DNA of 64,000 bases from Vespula vulgaris (taxonomy: Eukaryota > Arthropoda > Insecta > Hymenoptera > Vespidae): assembly GCF_905475345.1 (NCBI RefSeq), contig NC_066596.1, positions 186,001-250,000 of the forward strand, written 5' to 3'. Shown here piece by piece: positions 24,035 through 36,799 of this stretch. Each line of letters begins with the position of its first letter. The first letter of the stretch is position 1. The position numbers and the translations under genes were made by a program. The notes below the pieces were generated by a model. The model was not told the origin of the DNA. It did not search any database and saw nothing but the letters and a program-made list of their open reading frames with translations.

Positions 24035-25760
24035 CAAAAGGAAAAAAACAGAAAGGAAATAAATAAATAGAAGCGAAAGGTCGGTATGTATCTAAGACGA
24101 AAATGTTGACACTCGCGATTCCAACAAAGGACAAAGACAAAAGAACATTATCGAGCAAAAGAGGAAGGTGAAAGACGACAACAAATACAGCAACGAAGGA
24201 ATTTGAATTCATCTAGAACGATCTATGATTTGAGACATCGTACGTCAAGTACACACACAAGTGCGCGTATTTATGAGTCTGTTAACTTTTGAAACAAATA
24301 GTGCTTGAAGCATTAAATTAATTTTGCAAATTTTCTATTACTTCATTTATATAAATGTTTCTTCTATAATCAATCGATCTTTTTCTTTCTGAATACACGA
24401 AGTGAGTCATTTTCAACTTAAATTTTCAATCGTAAAGTTCGGACGTCTTATTTTTATACATGAAGTAACTGTTGAATTTATTTATCTTGTAAAGAAATGC
24501 AAAGAGAAGTGCTCAAAAATTTTTACTTTCAATTTTTCTATCATAATTATTATATATGGGATTGAACCATATTGAAATTCACGAATTACGAATAATTACA
24601 AGTTTTGGTTATTCTAAAAACGATATATATAAGATATAATAATTTTCAACAAAATTGCTTCATTATTTTATCCTTTACAAGTGTTCGTAATACTTATATT
24701 CATTATATTTTTGTGTAAAATTATCTTTTTTTATTCTTAAAAATTTATCATAGAAAGATTATAATAAAACGAAAATAAGTCAAAGCATGTGTACTATAAA
24801 ATAAAGACTATATACATAAATATATTAAAAAATTTAACTTATTATTAGTATACATAATTAGTATATGAAATAATGATCAAAAGGTCTAGAACGATTTATA
24901 AAATAAATTGTTCTACAATGTTTATTATAAGCATCAAAATATTAGAATGATTTTTTATCATTTAGATTAAGCGCTTTTTATTTCTTTGATTTTCAATTCG
25001 TTGGAATTTGTTTGCTCGTCGTAAAGATGATTTTCAAATTAAGTAATACAGGTGACTTCTCTGTGCAGTTTGTTGTCCTGATTCGGTTCCAATTGTTGTA
25101 GCACGATAACCATTCTTTTTTTATTTTACTCATAAAAATGTTATTCGCAAAAATTCATTTGTTCAAAAATTTATTTAATTCTAAATTTATTGATCGTTTT
25201 TAATGCATTTTTTATCATGACGATTATATCGAACTTGAGCGAATTTACTCAACTTGTCTGGAATTATATGACAATTATAATGTTATAATTCGTGATTTTT
25301 ATAAATTTAAATTGATTTTATATATTTTCATATTATGATATTATAAGTGGTATATATATAAGTGTACATACACACACACACTTTTATAATATGCTATTTG
25401 ATTGCACATACTGCATTTGTATTTTTGCTTATAATAAAGAATTTAATACATTAATTTTGATATTCAAGATGAAGTATAAATCGTAGTTTAACGATAAATA
25501 ATAAATAATAATGAAAGAGTTGTACGAATTTTGTGATAAGTTTATTTTCTTAATGCAATTAATGAAAAAGTTTCAAATCTGTTTAAGAATATGAAAATAT
25601 TATCGGATTGAATCAATATTTATATATGCATATTTTATCTCGTAATTATCAAACATTTTAAAATTAACTTCATCTTTCTATTATATTGTTGGGATAAAAA
25701 TTGTTTCTGTCTTCTTTTTTATTATACATATATATTACATATAGTGCTATATGTCTCTTC
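23050..25760 (+). repeat. Segmental duplication block A
   Basis: A diverged copy of this block lies inverted at 36800-38430 (block B), and part of it lies in direct orientation at 47960-48890 (block C). Ordered anchors with B include 23390-23470 ('ggtggcagtatc' onward) with 38125-38025, 24200-24280 ('gaattcatctagaac') with 37935-37860, 25265-25330 ('tttttataaatttaaa') with 37275-37215, and 25430-25610 ('attaattttgatat') with 37140-36960. Block A contains about 1 kb in two segments that B lacks. No coding sequence was recognised. It lies directly upstream of the myosin V pseudogene. Confidence 0.8.
24002..24032. repeat. (GA)15 microsatellite
   Basis: Fifteen GA units within block A. Block B has no matching tract. 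Confidence 0.95.
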
Positions 25761-26432
25761 ATTGTATTCAATGACATATACATGATACATGTTCAATGTA
25801 CTCTTTGACATAGTTCTAATAGATATAATAGATAAAATAGAAATTATTGTATGTCTTATTTACAATTGATTGTTAATAATTAATTGATATTTGATGGATA
25901 ACAAAGTATGAATATCATATCTAGAAACAATATGAAAGTACTGTTCTCATAAAGAATTACAAAATAAATCGGCTCTCATTAATGACACAAATGATTTGAA
26001 TCGGATAAAGACCCTAAAAATAAAAAGCAATGATGATCTACTGCCATTAAGGAATCCGAATATTTTGATGGGCAGAAATAACATTACGTCTCTGTTGTTT
26101 TTTCACGAGATAGCTATTTTCTACAATTTACAGATACATTTTTAGAAGTATTGCATTTATACATATTGCCGTATACGATTTGAATCACCTTTATTTATTT
26201 CAATGAGTTACCTATATATGGAATGATAGAATATGGATATACAAAGATCAAGCTGTGGGAGATTTGAAATTTCACATATACCCTATAATAGAAGAAGCTT
26301 ACACAAAATTGGAATGGTACTTTCCTTATTTAACAAGAAAAATTCGAGAACGAAAAAAAAGAGAATTTATCCTTTGGAAAAATCAAGAATCATGGTTCAG
26401 GTAAAAAAAATATAGCTTTGCAAATTATTTTT

Positions 26433-26495
26433 GTAAGTTCAATCAATCAAAATGTTTTAGCTATATTTTCATATTTTATTAATTATATCATTCAG
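26433..26495 (+). other. Relict GT-AG intron in the myosin V pseudogene
   Basis: The donor TTT|GTAAGT follows the P-loop exon, and a pyrimidine-rich acceptor attatatcattcag|GCG precedes the 'NEERNYHIFYQ' exon. The length, 63 bases, is typical of short insect introns. Both flanking exons are in phase 0, so the reading frame would continue. However, the exon or exons encoding about 70 residues between these points (including the switch I region) are absent. Confidence 0.7.
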
Positions 26496-27821
26496 GCGAA
26501 CGAAGAAAGGAATTATCATATCTTTTATCAAATATGCTCGGTGGCGAAACGTCTTGCACACTTACATCTTGAAAACTCAATCGAGTTTCATTGCATCAAT
26601 CCAAAAAATAATTCTAGAATCAAAGGAGTTGATGATCTTTCATGTTTCGATGATACAATTAGTACTATGATGCATGACTTTACATTTAAACAGTAAAATA
26701 ATATGTTGGGAATATTAGCAACCATATTGCATTCAAGAAGCATAAATATAAATACCTTTGATATACAAAACAAGGATGATGATAATACAGAAGCTACTTT
26801 TATTTCTGTAAATTTTCTATAAGAAATTTCATGGTTCGAATATCAACTTCAGACGAATTTTTGTTATAATTTTTTAGTTTCATAAACATCTCTTATTAAT
26901 TTCAGAATTACTTGGTACGAACATGAATGCTATGCGAAAATGGCTTTGCTATAGAAAGATCATATCGATGAGGGAAGACTTCTTAAAGCCAATGAATGCA
27001 AAACAAGCGATAAGAATTAGAATTGCTTTGGCAAAACATATTTATTCCAAGCTATCCAATTGGATAGTAATCTGTATTAATAATTCACTACAATTTCAAG
27101 ACAAGGTTCAGTGTTTCATCAGTGTGTTGGATATTTACGCATTCGGAACATTTGAAATAAACTCTTTTAAAATCTTGTATAAGCTATGCGAATAAAAAGT
27201 TACAGCAACAATTCAATCAGTACATCTTTAAACTTGGACAAGAAGAATATTTCAAGAAAGGGATTGAATGGACTTTTATAAATTTTTACAATGATAGATT
27301 AATAGAACCGTACATCGATTTAATAGAATTAAAATTAGACATATTATATTTATTGGAAGAAAAGTATCGGATAAAAAAGATGATTTGATTCACAGATAAT
27401 ATGTCAATTAGTACTGTTGTGTAAGATAAATATACGTATATACGTATATATTTCATTAAAATATTCAAGCAGGTTACTTCGTTAATTTTAAATAAAGTTT
27501 TTGAATATATTTGTGAGCAACTGCAACTTTTATCATGATCTTACTACGATACAACGAAAAGAAATTAATTTTTTAATCAATGATTTATATTTTAATATAA
27601 CAATGAATATTTGACATAGATGCCAAAATGAATGGATACTTCATGGGCCGATAAACTCTCTGCAAAATGTAAAAAATCAAAACATTTCAAAAAGCCACAA
27701 AATACTTATTTTCTTAATACATCACTTGGCTGATTTGATCCAACAGAAGGCATTAGGTTTTCTTACGAAGAACAGAGATACAATGATAGGGACACAAATA
27801 GATGTGTTAAGAGCTAGCGAG

Positions 27822-28042
27822 GTATGTTCAAATTTTTGGAATATTTTCAGTCGTTGCACTCGTTAACCAGTAATAACTCCTGATGAGCAAATAACAAAAC
27901 AATAAATATTATTTTCCTATGCTATTTAAAAGAAGAGAAAAAAATATAAATAAAACGTAAAAATAAAATAAAAAAATATAATAAAATAAAATTTTTTAAA
28001 AATATAAAAATAAAATATATAAATTTGTATAATTTTCCTTAA
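27822..28042 (+). other. Probable relict intron or decayed exon of the myosin V pseudogene
   Basis: A donor-like AGCGAG|GTATGT follows the conserved 'NRDT...DVLRASE' segment, and an acceptor-like 'ttttccttaag' precedes the 'VGPQFRDSLN' segment. The loop 2 region normally encoded between these points is not recognisable. Confidence 0.5.
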
Positions 28043-29149
28043 GTTGGTCCACAATTTCGAGATTCTTTAAATATATTAATGTCAATATTAAATACAAGGA
28101 CTCTTCATTACGTCTATTGTATCATCATATTCTAGTATAATCTTGTACGTGTTGTATATTTACGAGCTTGTGGTGTACTTGAAATAATTAAAATTTCTTC
28201 TGCTGATTTCCCAAGTCAGAAAAGATATTCTGATTTTTCTAAAAAATGTCTTTACATTACAAATGTCTTACAAGGAAATACACCGCGATAATGTTAAAGA
28301 GAATTATCGTTATATATTGATTAGATCAATGATCTTAACGAAGATCTTCATTAAAAAAAGGATTTATTTTTAACAAGTCGTTTTAATTTTTACGTTATTA
28401 TTTAATCAGATATATAAAAAAATAAGGATAAGTTCAAATTTGGTAAAAAAAATTTTGTTTCATGCCAGATAAGAACTTTATCTTGAAAAGCTCAAAATGG
28501 AGAAGTGAATAAATGCTTGTATAATAATTCGAAAAATTGTTCCAGGTTTAATATGTTATTTTTTATACCTATATAGGTATAAAAAAATGAAAAGAGCGAT
28601 TTTAGATTTTCAAAGATATGGTAAAGGATTTTTGGCAAGGCAAAGGGCTGAATGGATTAGATGCGAAAGAACTGCCATTAAAATTCAAATGAATATTAGA
28701 GGCTGATTTAAGAGTGTGCTATCAAAGAATTAGACGCACAATTATTAGTATTTGGAATTATGATAGAGGTAAAATGACAAGAGAAAGAAATTGTTGAATG
28801 AAGGACATTGTAAGTACAACGATCATTCGATATATAAAAGGATATTTAGTTAGAATGATATGTAAAAAGAAAGTGAGAAATATAGTTCAGTCGTGTGTAA
28901 AAAAATATATGGCTAAGAAAATATTTAAAGAACTATATATTGAAGCCAAAAACGTAGAACATGTCAAATTTATTAACAATAAAGAAAAAGATTATCACTT
29001 TACAACAAACAATAAATAAATTTATAAATATTTTTCTTTGTTAGGCGTTAGTTTAATTCAGTAAGTAATTATTTGGAATTATTATGATCGTTTTAAATAA
29101 AAAAAGATTAACATTTAATGAATGTGCATAATAAAATATTTCATTTAAA

Positions 29150-29515
29150 AAATAAGTTTGGAAAGACAAATTCGCAAACATCAAGAATAAAAAGTTAAAC
29201 GTTATTCAATTAGAGAAACAAAAAAAAAATTAGAAAAAATGTAAAATGTATTTAGACAAGAAAGAGATGAAAAAATAGATATTTTTCTGGTGAATATAAA
29301 GAAATTATTCAAATTAATAATACACAAATTTTCACTTCATTTACTTACACCACTTACACTCTTCTATGTAATATATAGATATAATATAAATGTATGGATA
29401 TAATCCTATTTTGTATCTAAGTTTTTGTTGTTCTATAGGATAAAGAAAAAATCACGCAAAAAAGAACAGGAAAACAAAGAAGTTATCGAAGAAAATGAAA
29501 AGTTATATTCGGGCA
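29150..29515 (+). pseudogene. Possible decayed coiled-coil part of the myosin V pseudogene
   Basis: After the last clear myosin segment, Lys/Glu-rich frames continue on the plus strand: 'KKKLEKM' and 'RQERDEKIDIF' near 29225-29285, then 'KKEQENKEVIEENEKL' at 29459-29506. They are compatible with the coiled-coil tail of myosin V, but low-complexity AT/purine-rich DNA can give similar peptides. The signal stops about ten bases before the left arm of the inverted repeat at 29521. Confidence 0.35.
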
Positions 29516-29520
29516 AGATA

Positions 29521-29705
29521 CAACCAATATTGCTTTCCCTTTCCATGCATTGTTTATTTAAATTCTTCGCTTTCGATTTCCCTTTCCTAATTCATTATTG
29601 GTTTCGCAGATAGTTCGAATAAAATAATCAATTAGTCGATGAAAAGCATTCGTACTTAACAGTAGGATAATCGAGTCTTACCAGTATCACTAACCAATTT
29701 TAATC
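29521..29705 (+). repeat. Long inverted repeat, left arm
   Basis: This 185 bp arm pairs as a close reverse complement with 30844-31026. The outer part has 'ccaatattgctttccctttc' and the inner part 'attcgtacttaacagtagga'. A loop of about 1.14 kb lies between the arms. By eye the arms agree at roughly 85-90 percent of positions. Confidence 0.9.
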
Positions 29706-30843
29706 AGAGGTATCTAGAAAAGTGTAGTCGAGATACATCTTTCGTATTCAAATGATCAAGACTTCCTCTGTTTTGCAAACAGTACTAACTGCACTGCTAA
29801 CATTCCTCATTGCGAGGTAGCCAATTCAACTATCAACATACACTTAACAAAACACGCATTTTAACATCACACAGCTGTATCTCGTTTCTTCAAAATACAT
29901 TATAAGTTCGATCCAAGAAGCATTTTTTATCGCGCATCAACCTCACGAGTTCCAAGGGACTTTTCAAAGAAATCGCGTTCTCCCATTAATTTGTGCGAAT
30001 ATAGCGAGCAATAATTTGATGAAAACTTTCAACGATTTCTGAGCTTTTTGTCACCGTCCATATTCATCGCAAACAATAAGTCTACATTTTGACGATTAGG
30101 AAGAAACATAGTTGTCCCCTTACAGTGCAACATATATGAGACCATTAAAACTTACTTCCAACAGGTATGATAAAATAAAGAAAGAGGAAACTTTTAGAGT
30201 AGATAATTTTAGAACTGAAATAGAAAATTCTCTAAGAGTATTTGTACAGATGTTTCTACAGATGTTTCTTTTGTAATAGTACATATAAATACAGTTAAGC
30301 CCGTACAACATGATCGTTAAGTTCTTAAGAAATGTCTTGCTATGTGAATTCGTGTTATACGAAATAGAAAACTAATTAAAAAAACAGGATTAAGTTCTGT
30401 TACCGTCTGTCAAGTTCAAAAGTATATTATTCAAGATAAATAATATTAATTCTTACAATGTAAGAAATATAAATTCGTCTTCGAATACAATGAATAATTA
30501 AGGGATTATATAGTATATTAAGATGCGTAATTTATCGTTTGTAAATGGTAATTGAAGAAAAAGTTTTTAATAGTGAAGAGTAGATTCTTGAGTACGTAGT
30601 TAGATAGGAAGACGAAATATATCCCTTGTGGGTTTTTAGAAAATGTCTATAGAAAACGTCTATGAAAGAGAAAAGTGGAAAGGGAAAGGGGAAAGATCTA
30701 TAAGAAGTGATAAAGAGTAAGTGGGGATAAGGTGATCTTGCGGTTCTTGTAGTTATGATGTCTAGATTTAACAATCATACAACGTATACAGTAATTACAA
30801 TAATAACAATAATAATTATTATAATAATGATAATAATGATAAT
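29706..30843. other. Loop between the long inverted repeat arms
   Basis: About 1.14 kb with no recognisable transposase or other protein. The 30780-30843 end is rich in AAT and ATG trinucleotides. Confidence 0.55.
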
Positions 30844-31026
30844 GATTAAGATTGGCTAGTGATATTGGTAGACTCGGTTATCCTACTGTTGAGTACGAAT
30901 GCTTTTCATCAACTGATTGATGATTTTTTCCAACTATCTGTGAAGTCAATAATTAATTAGAAAAGGGAAATCGAAAAGGAGGAGTTTAAATAAACAATGC
31001 ATGGATAGAGAAAGCAATATTGGTCG
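30844..31026 (-). repeat. Long inverted repeat, right arm
   Basis: Reverse-complement partner of 29521-29705, running from 'gattaagattggctagtgat' to 'gcaatattggtcg'. Similarity stops sharply at the outer ends, as expected for the ends of a mobile or foldback element, although no clear target-site duplication was seen. Confidence 0.9.
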
Positions 31027-33467
31027 TGAGTGTATCAATCCTGTCTCCTGCCTATATGGACTTGTGAGTATTGTATTGAAGGATTTTGCAATTTGAAGAT
31101 AATTGATATTTTAAGGATAGACGCCAGACGAACCCATGGCTCATTTTGTCCAGGAATCTACTTTCACCGTTTATTTATTGTTCCGTTCGTTACATTGAAA
31201 ACTACTTACTTGATTAAAAATGCTCAAATCTAGACAAATGTGGGAATATGTTCTTTATTCACATGTTTTTTTTAACTATTATCAAATGAATTCCCAAAGA
31301 CAGATATTCTCAATAATGATATATGAGCCTTAGGAGAAAGTACTGTGAATTATTGAGTGTGTGTACGTGTGTATCAACAACATATTTTTCTCTTCCGAAA
31401 TGATTAACAGAGATCTATATTCATTTGAGCATTTTGTGATCTATAGAATAACATATATAAAATCTTTTGTTTATGCATTTGTAATTTACGGTATATATAT
31501 ATAAGATATTGTAATAATAAAATATTAAATCACTACACGTAATAATAAATAAAAACTTGTAAAAAATGTTCTATAGATCACTGTTTTTAATCGGACGTGC
31601 GAATGTTAATTTATTATTTATTTTTATTAAGTACAAATAAAATAAATTAAATCAAAACAAAATATTTTTATTTTATTTGATTTCTATTTACGCGTAGTAC
31701 ATATATACATATAATGTTGGAAATATAATCGAGAAGTAATATTTCGCCGAAGTAAAATATTGTTACAGTAAAACGCGATTTAGTCGACATATTCGAATTT
31801 ATACGCGTTAAAGTATAGATTCGCTGATATTCTGAAGAAACGTAAACATCATATAATCTAGCAACGATAATACACACATTCTAGAGAATCCATAGAGAAC
31901 TTGAGCAATGGAAACATGAATCGAAATCGAACACTCAACAAAGTAATTTTTGATACGATACAAAGAAAATCATAATAATCAAGACGCACATAATAGTACA
32001 TAATAATAGTATATTCACTAAATTTAAGATTATCGTTAATTACTCGATTTTGAATTTTCGAATTTTTTCTCGATTTTGTATAATCATTTATATGAATTTT
32101 ATGTACAGCACCTTACATACTAACAAGACAATGAAAAATCATTGTTTATGTTTTTTTTATGATACTTTTACGTTTACGTTTTTGATTTCAAATATATGTT
32201 TTTATCTATAATCTAAAAAGGGATATCTTAATGTTTTCTCATAAAAAAAGAAAAGATTTCAACGACGTTACAAGTATTCTTTTATTATATTTACATAGAA
32301 TAGTATTTCAAATAAAATGAAATATATGTGATATTTAACATAGGATAGTTATAATCTCTTCTCTTTCTTCGGATAAAATACTATAGAATTTCTTGTTTAT
32401 TATACGAAAAAAATTGTTTATAATAAAAGTGAAGTTACAATTCGTATTTTTTTCAATATCGAATAAATATTATTTGCTTATTATATATAAAAATTTAAAT
32501 TTTATGAGCTCATATATTTGTAATACGATGTGATTTTTTCATATAAATTTGTAGTTAACTTCTATTAGTAAAATGTAAAAGTAGTTTCAACCCAGTTCTG
32601 TTTGATTATTGTATAAATTATTGATGATGAAACTTTTTTGTCGTTGAATTAAAATCAAGTAAAAATTTTATATATAATAGTCACAAGTCTTGAATTTATC
32701 TTTAATTCTTTAAACAATCTATAGTAGCGAAGAAATACAAAATCAAGATTATATAATATAATTTTATTTAAAATTAGTGTGAAATTCATTACTGCTTTTG
32801 AAATAATAATTTTTCTATATCAAAATCGTTTAAACAATGTTACATAATTAGATAATAAAATTTCTCGCACATTTTAAGATTTTATTAGAAATGAATTACA
32901 TGTAAATAAATAACAAAATTTTATTAATTCAGTAAATAATTTTGATTTTTATGTTTTGAAAAAGTTTGCTGATATAAATTACGAAAGAAATAAATACAAA
33001 TAAATAAATTGATTAATTAAAAATTGTCATTAAAATTGTATTTTACAACGTGTTTTATTTTTGTGTATCATCCAATTGTAGCACTATCCGCCATTATACG
33101 AATAACAATCACATGAAGAATAACAGCGGACAAGAGGACAAATTTTTACGAAGAATAGATTTTTTCTTAGATGCTTTTGCTTTGCTAATTTGTTTTTCGT
33201 TTCGATGTTTTGATAGAGGAGATTGACTTTTTACGTACTTCTATTATATTCCTCTGGCACGACTGCACAGATTCAACTGTCTTGCCTGTTAGAGACTTTT
33301 AGTCGTTAAATGAAAACGAAAAACGTTATTTATCTATTGAAAAACATTTGTTTATGGACGATTCAAAAAGATCAGTACTCGGCATCGTCGATACATCAAT
33401 GATTGGTCAAACATATATCCACCACCTTATATTTCCATTATATACACTCTACATATACTCCACATAA

Positions 33468-33471
<4 letters not shown>

Positions 33472-33529
<58 letters not shown>
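33472..33529. repeat. (CA)29 microsatellite
   Basis: About 29 uninterrupted CA units. Read in frame, these give His/Thr or Val/Cys runs on the two strands, which are not real proteins. Confidence 0.97.
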
Positions 33530-34314
33530 GTATGTATGTATGTATATACGTATATTTACCTGTTCATTATTCTCATCACGTTTGGACAATTTGGTTTCTA
33601 CTTTTTTTATAAAAGATATGAGTACTCGTGTTTCGAATTCATTTGTCGGTGTATGATTTAATATTTTCACTATCTGATTGATCTTAAGTTTATTGCAAAT
33701 GAAATTCACATCTATATCAGATTTCTGCTCTTGAAAAAGTTATACTGCTTGGATAGTCAATGCTCGAGTAGTAATTCCTATACGTTTTTTTCTACACTGT
33801 TCCAAATGACTCAAATTATACCTAATCGATGTAATACCAACTTGATTATTTATATTGTTGATTGAAAATGAAGAAATTCATGAATTATTGAGGTGCATGA
33901 TCAAAGTATATTTCAGTTACTTCATATTTCAGTACGAAATTATTCTACATATTTGCACATATAAAGTAAAAAAATTGTTTAAAAAGTTGCGTAATGATTT
34001 CGAGAACAACACCATAATAAAAAGGTTTTGTGCATTGAACTGAGCTCGTCGAAGAGTTTGTCAATCTTCTGTTAAGTTGAATTTAACTTCTCGCTCGTAG
34101 ACAATGAATGGGAACGAACTGCATTTCGAACATTCCTTTGTAATCTCTTCTTTTCTTGCAAATGGTAGGCATAATGTCACTATGATGATGAGCAGTAGTT
34201 GTTGACTAACATCAAAAATAATTACTTAGTCATTGAATGAAACAAACAATTATTAAATTAATTTTTAAATTAAATGCTATCTATCCTAAACGTATCTTTT
34301 CACTAAATTTTTTC

Positions 34315-34452
34315 GGAATTATTACATTTTATATCTTTTACCATCCTAATTAATCTTCCATTCTCTTTTTCAAGATCTTTCTTCAGGATTATTATATTTT
34401 ATATCTTCTATCATCTAATTAATCGTTCATTCTCTTTTTCGACTCTTTTTCC
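34315..34452. repeat. Two-copy tandem repeat, 70 bp period
   Basis: Unit one begins 'ggaattattacattttatat' and unit two begins 'aggattattatattttatat'. Both end with 'cattctctttttc' followed by a CTTT-rich stretch. On the minus strand both read as Lys/Glu-rich peptide ('EKEN'). Confidence 0.8.
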
Positions 34453-36799
34453 ATTCTTTTTTGTTGAAATTCCAGTTCCAAATTAATATCCACATGCTTA
34501 GTTTGATCCATTTGTTGTTTCTGAAGCTGATTGTTTAGACTATACTTCACCATCAGGTGGAATATTGGAATGTTACTGATTTAAAGCAAACGTTTCTACG
34601 TTGGAATATGATATTGACGATGATGCTGTTTATCGAATGGATCCATAACTGAAACCCTTAACATAGAAGAAAGTTTTTTTTTTTTATATGCGGCGTTCAA
34701 TAATCATCATAATAAATCTAAAGAAATGAAATCTTACAATGGTTATTTTACGATAACATCGTTGAGATATTTCATCGCTGCTGTTTAAACATTACTTCAG
34801 GAATTGTCCTAGTGTATGTAGAGCAAATTTCTGTTTGAACATTTTAATCATGTTCCTATTCCTGAAATTCTTTCAATAATTTCTGACAAGCATCACGATT
34901 TCAATCTTAATGTAAGGTTAGGTATCAACGTAGACCTAAACCAACAAAAGATACTTCAGACAACGTAATACCAAAGAAGTGATTATGAGTTTTCTTGCTT
35001 TTTTTTATATCAGTGAAGTGAATGTACATGAGTCACGTCGTAAACTTTAATTCGCCTCAAACTTCTTTCGAGAGTAAAGAGAGATAGAAAAGGGCTGTAT
35101 TTGTGAAACGGATGTCTTTGGAAAAAGAAAATCATCGACGAGCGATCATCGACATTGGAGGACATAATATGGAAAGGAAGATTACTAAACTAACCGTCAA
35201 CCATCCTGAGACGAAGAATTCCAAGAGAAATAATAAGAAAAAGATGATAGTATCAAATGATGAGAGAAAGTAAAAATCACAATGAAATGTGACCCAGAAA
35301 AATAAAATAGATAATGGCTACATAGCAGAGGGGGAATAAGAAATATAAATATATACAAATATATATATATTGATTAAAAAATAGGGAAAACAAAAAGAAG
35401 AAATATAAAAACAACAGGAAGTCTTTCAAAACAAAACTTTCAGGAATTCTTATTTTATTATGAATGTAATAATGTATGAATGTGCATGTTTTGAATAATA
35501 CTATTAATTAATAAGTAATTAATTACTGATCAGGGATGTGTCAAAAAATTTAGATTTATCAAGAATAAGAAGAATATATGTACATAAAAGGAGTTGATAC
35601 ATATCATGCATATATACATGTGTGTATGTGTGTGTGTTGTACCATGTCATTACAATCGAATGATTACAAGTGAGACAAAGAACGATAACGAGAAATATGG
35701 AAAGTGTTCATTATTCTCTGCGCTCGTTAACTTGAGACTCGTCAGCTTAAGAGCTTAACGTAAAGATTTCTTGGTCAACAAGATCACACCAATATACGAC
35801 AATGGACGAGAGTTATCATGTAAATTCTGTTAATTTTCTCTTTTCACAACTCTTTTCAACAACCAGGATAACAAACACCGTAAGAACAACATGCTATACC
35901 GGAAAATATTTAATATTAAAGACTATAGGAGAAAAGTGTAAGATACGTTTACGCATCTCTTGTTCACTGAAAAATTTGATTACTGATGTACACTTTTACT
36001 CTATGTACAAAGTGCTTTGATGATATACAAAAAATAAGGTTGAAATAATTCAGAATACATTCTCTGATTTGAGAAACTAGCAACAGAAATCTTAATTGTT
36101 TCCATCAGACTAAAAACTTGTAACTGTTCTACAGGACGTACAAAATTATACTCAAGTGAATCCTTTGATTTGATGCAATAAATGTAATGAGTTGTTTTAA
36201 CATTGTACTATTGCTATTAATGTTGACATTAACATATTTATAGAATTTGAAAATTTCCAACCAATCTATAAAAAGAAGATTTTTTTAATAATATGGGAAA
36301 ATAATATTTACCATTTTCTTATTCGTTTGAAAATTATTACTGGTTTTCATATGGACACTTTGATCTTTGCGATAGATATACTTGATCTTAGATTTTTATC
36401 ATAGACAACTTCTTTAATAATTTATTCTAAATAAATAAAAATGAAATATTTAGAAAATTGCATGTTAACAAATACAAAAATTGAAAATATTTCAAAGATT
36501 TGAACTTACTTCATCAATTCTACTTGTTCTGACATTCTTCATCCATTAAATCTAATAGATATGCCCAATCTCAATCTTACTTTGTAAAAAGTAAATCGGC
36601 AAAAATCTCTAAAAGGATTTTTCTCTTAGATTCTTTTAAATTTTTCTGGATGTGGTAATCACACTTTGCCATTTTGAATAAATCACATATACCTATTAAT
36701 CGCTAACTATCAATTATACATCAGACTATATAGTATAATTTTTATTCTATCTGAGAAACTATTTTAAAAAATGCATTATACAACGAACAAACATGTAGT

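Larger units (their letters stand above)
25925..29019 (+). pseudogene. Myosin V (class V unconventional myosin) pseudogene with introns
   Basis: Plus-strand pieces follow the order of a myosin V heavy chain, a two-headed actin motor for organelle transport. Start: 'STVLIKNY' (about 25935) and 'LLPLRNPNILMG' (26038). Motor: 'AVGDLKFHIYPIIEEAYTKL' (26250-26311), a P-loop 'ESGSGK' split by one extra base (26387-26406), 'NEERNYHIFYQ' (26500), 'GVDD' (26624), 'MLGILATILH' (26704), 'AKHIYSKLSNWIV' (27030), 'FEINSF' (27151), 'DTSWADKL' (27635), 'QFRDSLNILMSILN' (28052) and 'LRACGVLEIIKIS' (28160). Neck: 'LYLEKL' (28476), 'KRAILDFQRYGKGFLARQRA' (28590) and more IQ-like repeats, then 'EAKNVEHVKFIN' (28947), the junction to the coiled coil. 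In-frame stops, frameshifts and a gap of about 70 residues after the P-loop show it is dead. Splice sites survive, so it arose by DNA duplication or decay in place, not retroposition. Confidence 0.88.
31027..36799. other. AT-rich region without a recognised gene
   Basis: No gene or transposon was identified. It contains the long CA microsatellite at 33472-33529 and a two-copy tandem repeat at 34315-34452. A purine-rich open frame with an ATG (35112-35273, 53 codons) resembles no known protein. A protein-like minus-strand stretch of about 31 codons lies near 36670-36580 and could not be assigned. Confidence 0.5.

Noticed and set aside
33403..33709. Open frames on both strands with His-Thr and Cys-Val runs
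   Set aside because: These are translations of the CA microsatellite.
35112..35273. ATG-initiated 53-codon frame rich in Lys, Glu and Asn
   Set aside because: It lies in purine-rich DNA, matches no known protein, and has no splice or other support.
36580..36690. Minus-strand stretch with 'LLDLMDEEC', similar to a myosin motor segment
   Set aside because: The flanking sequence does not match myosin, so this short match is not enough to call a second myosin fragment next to block B.
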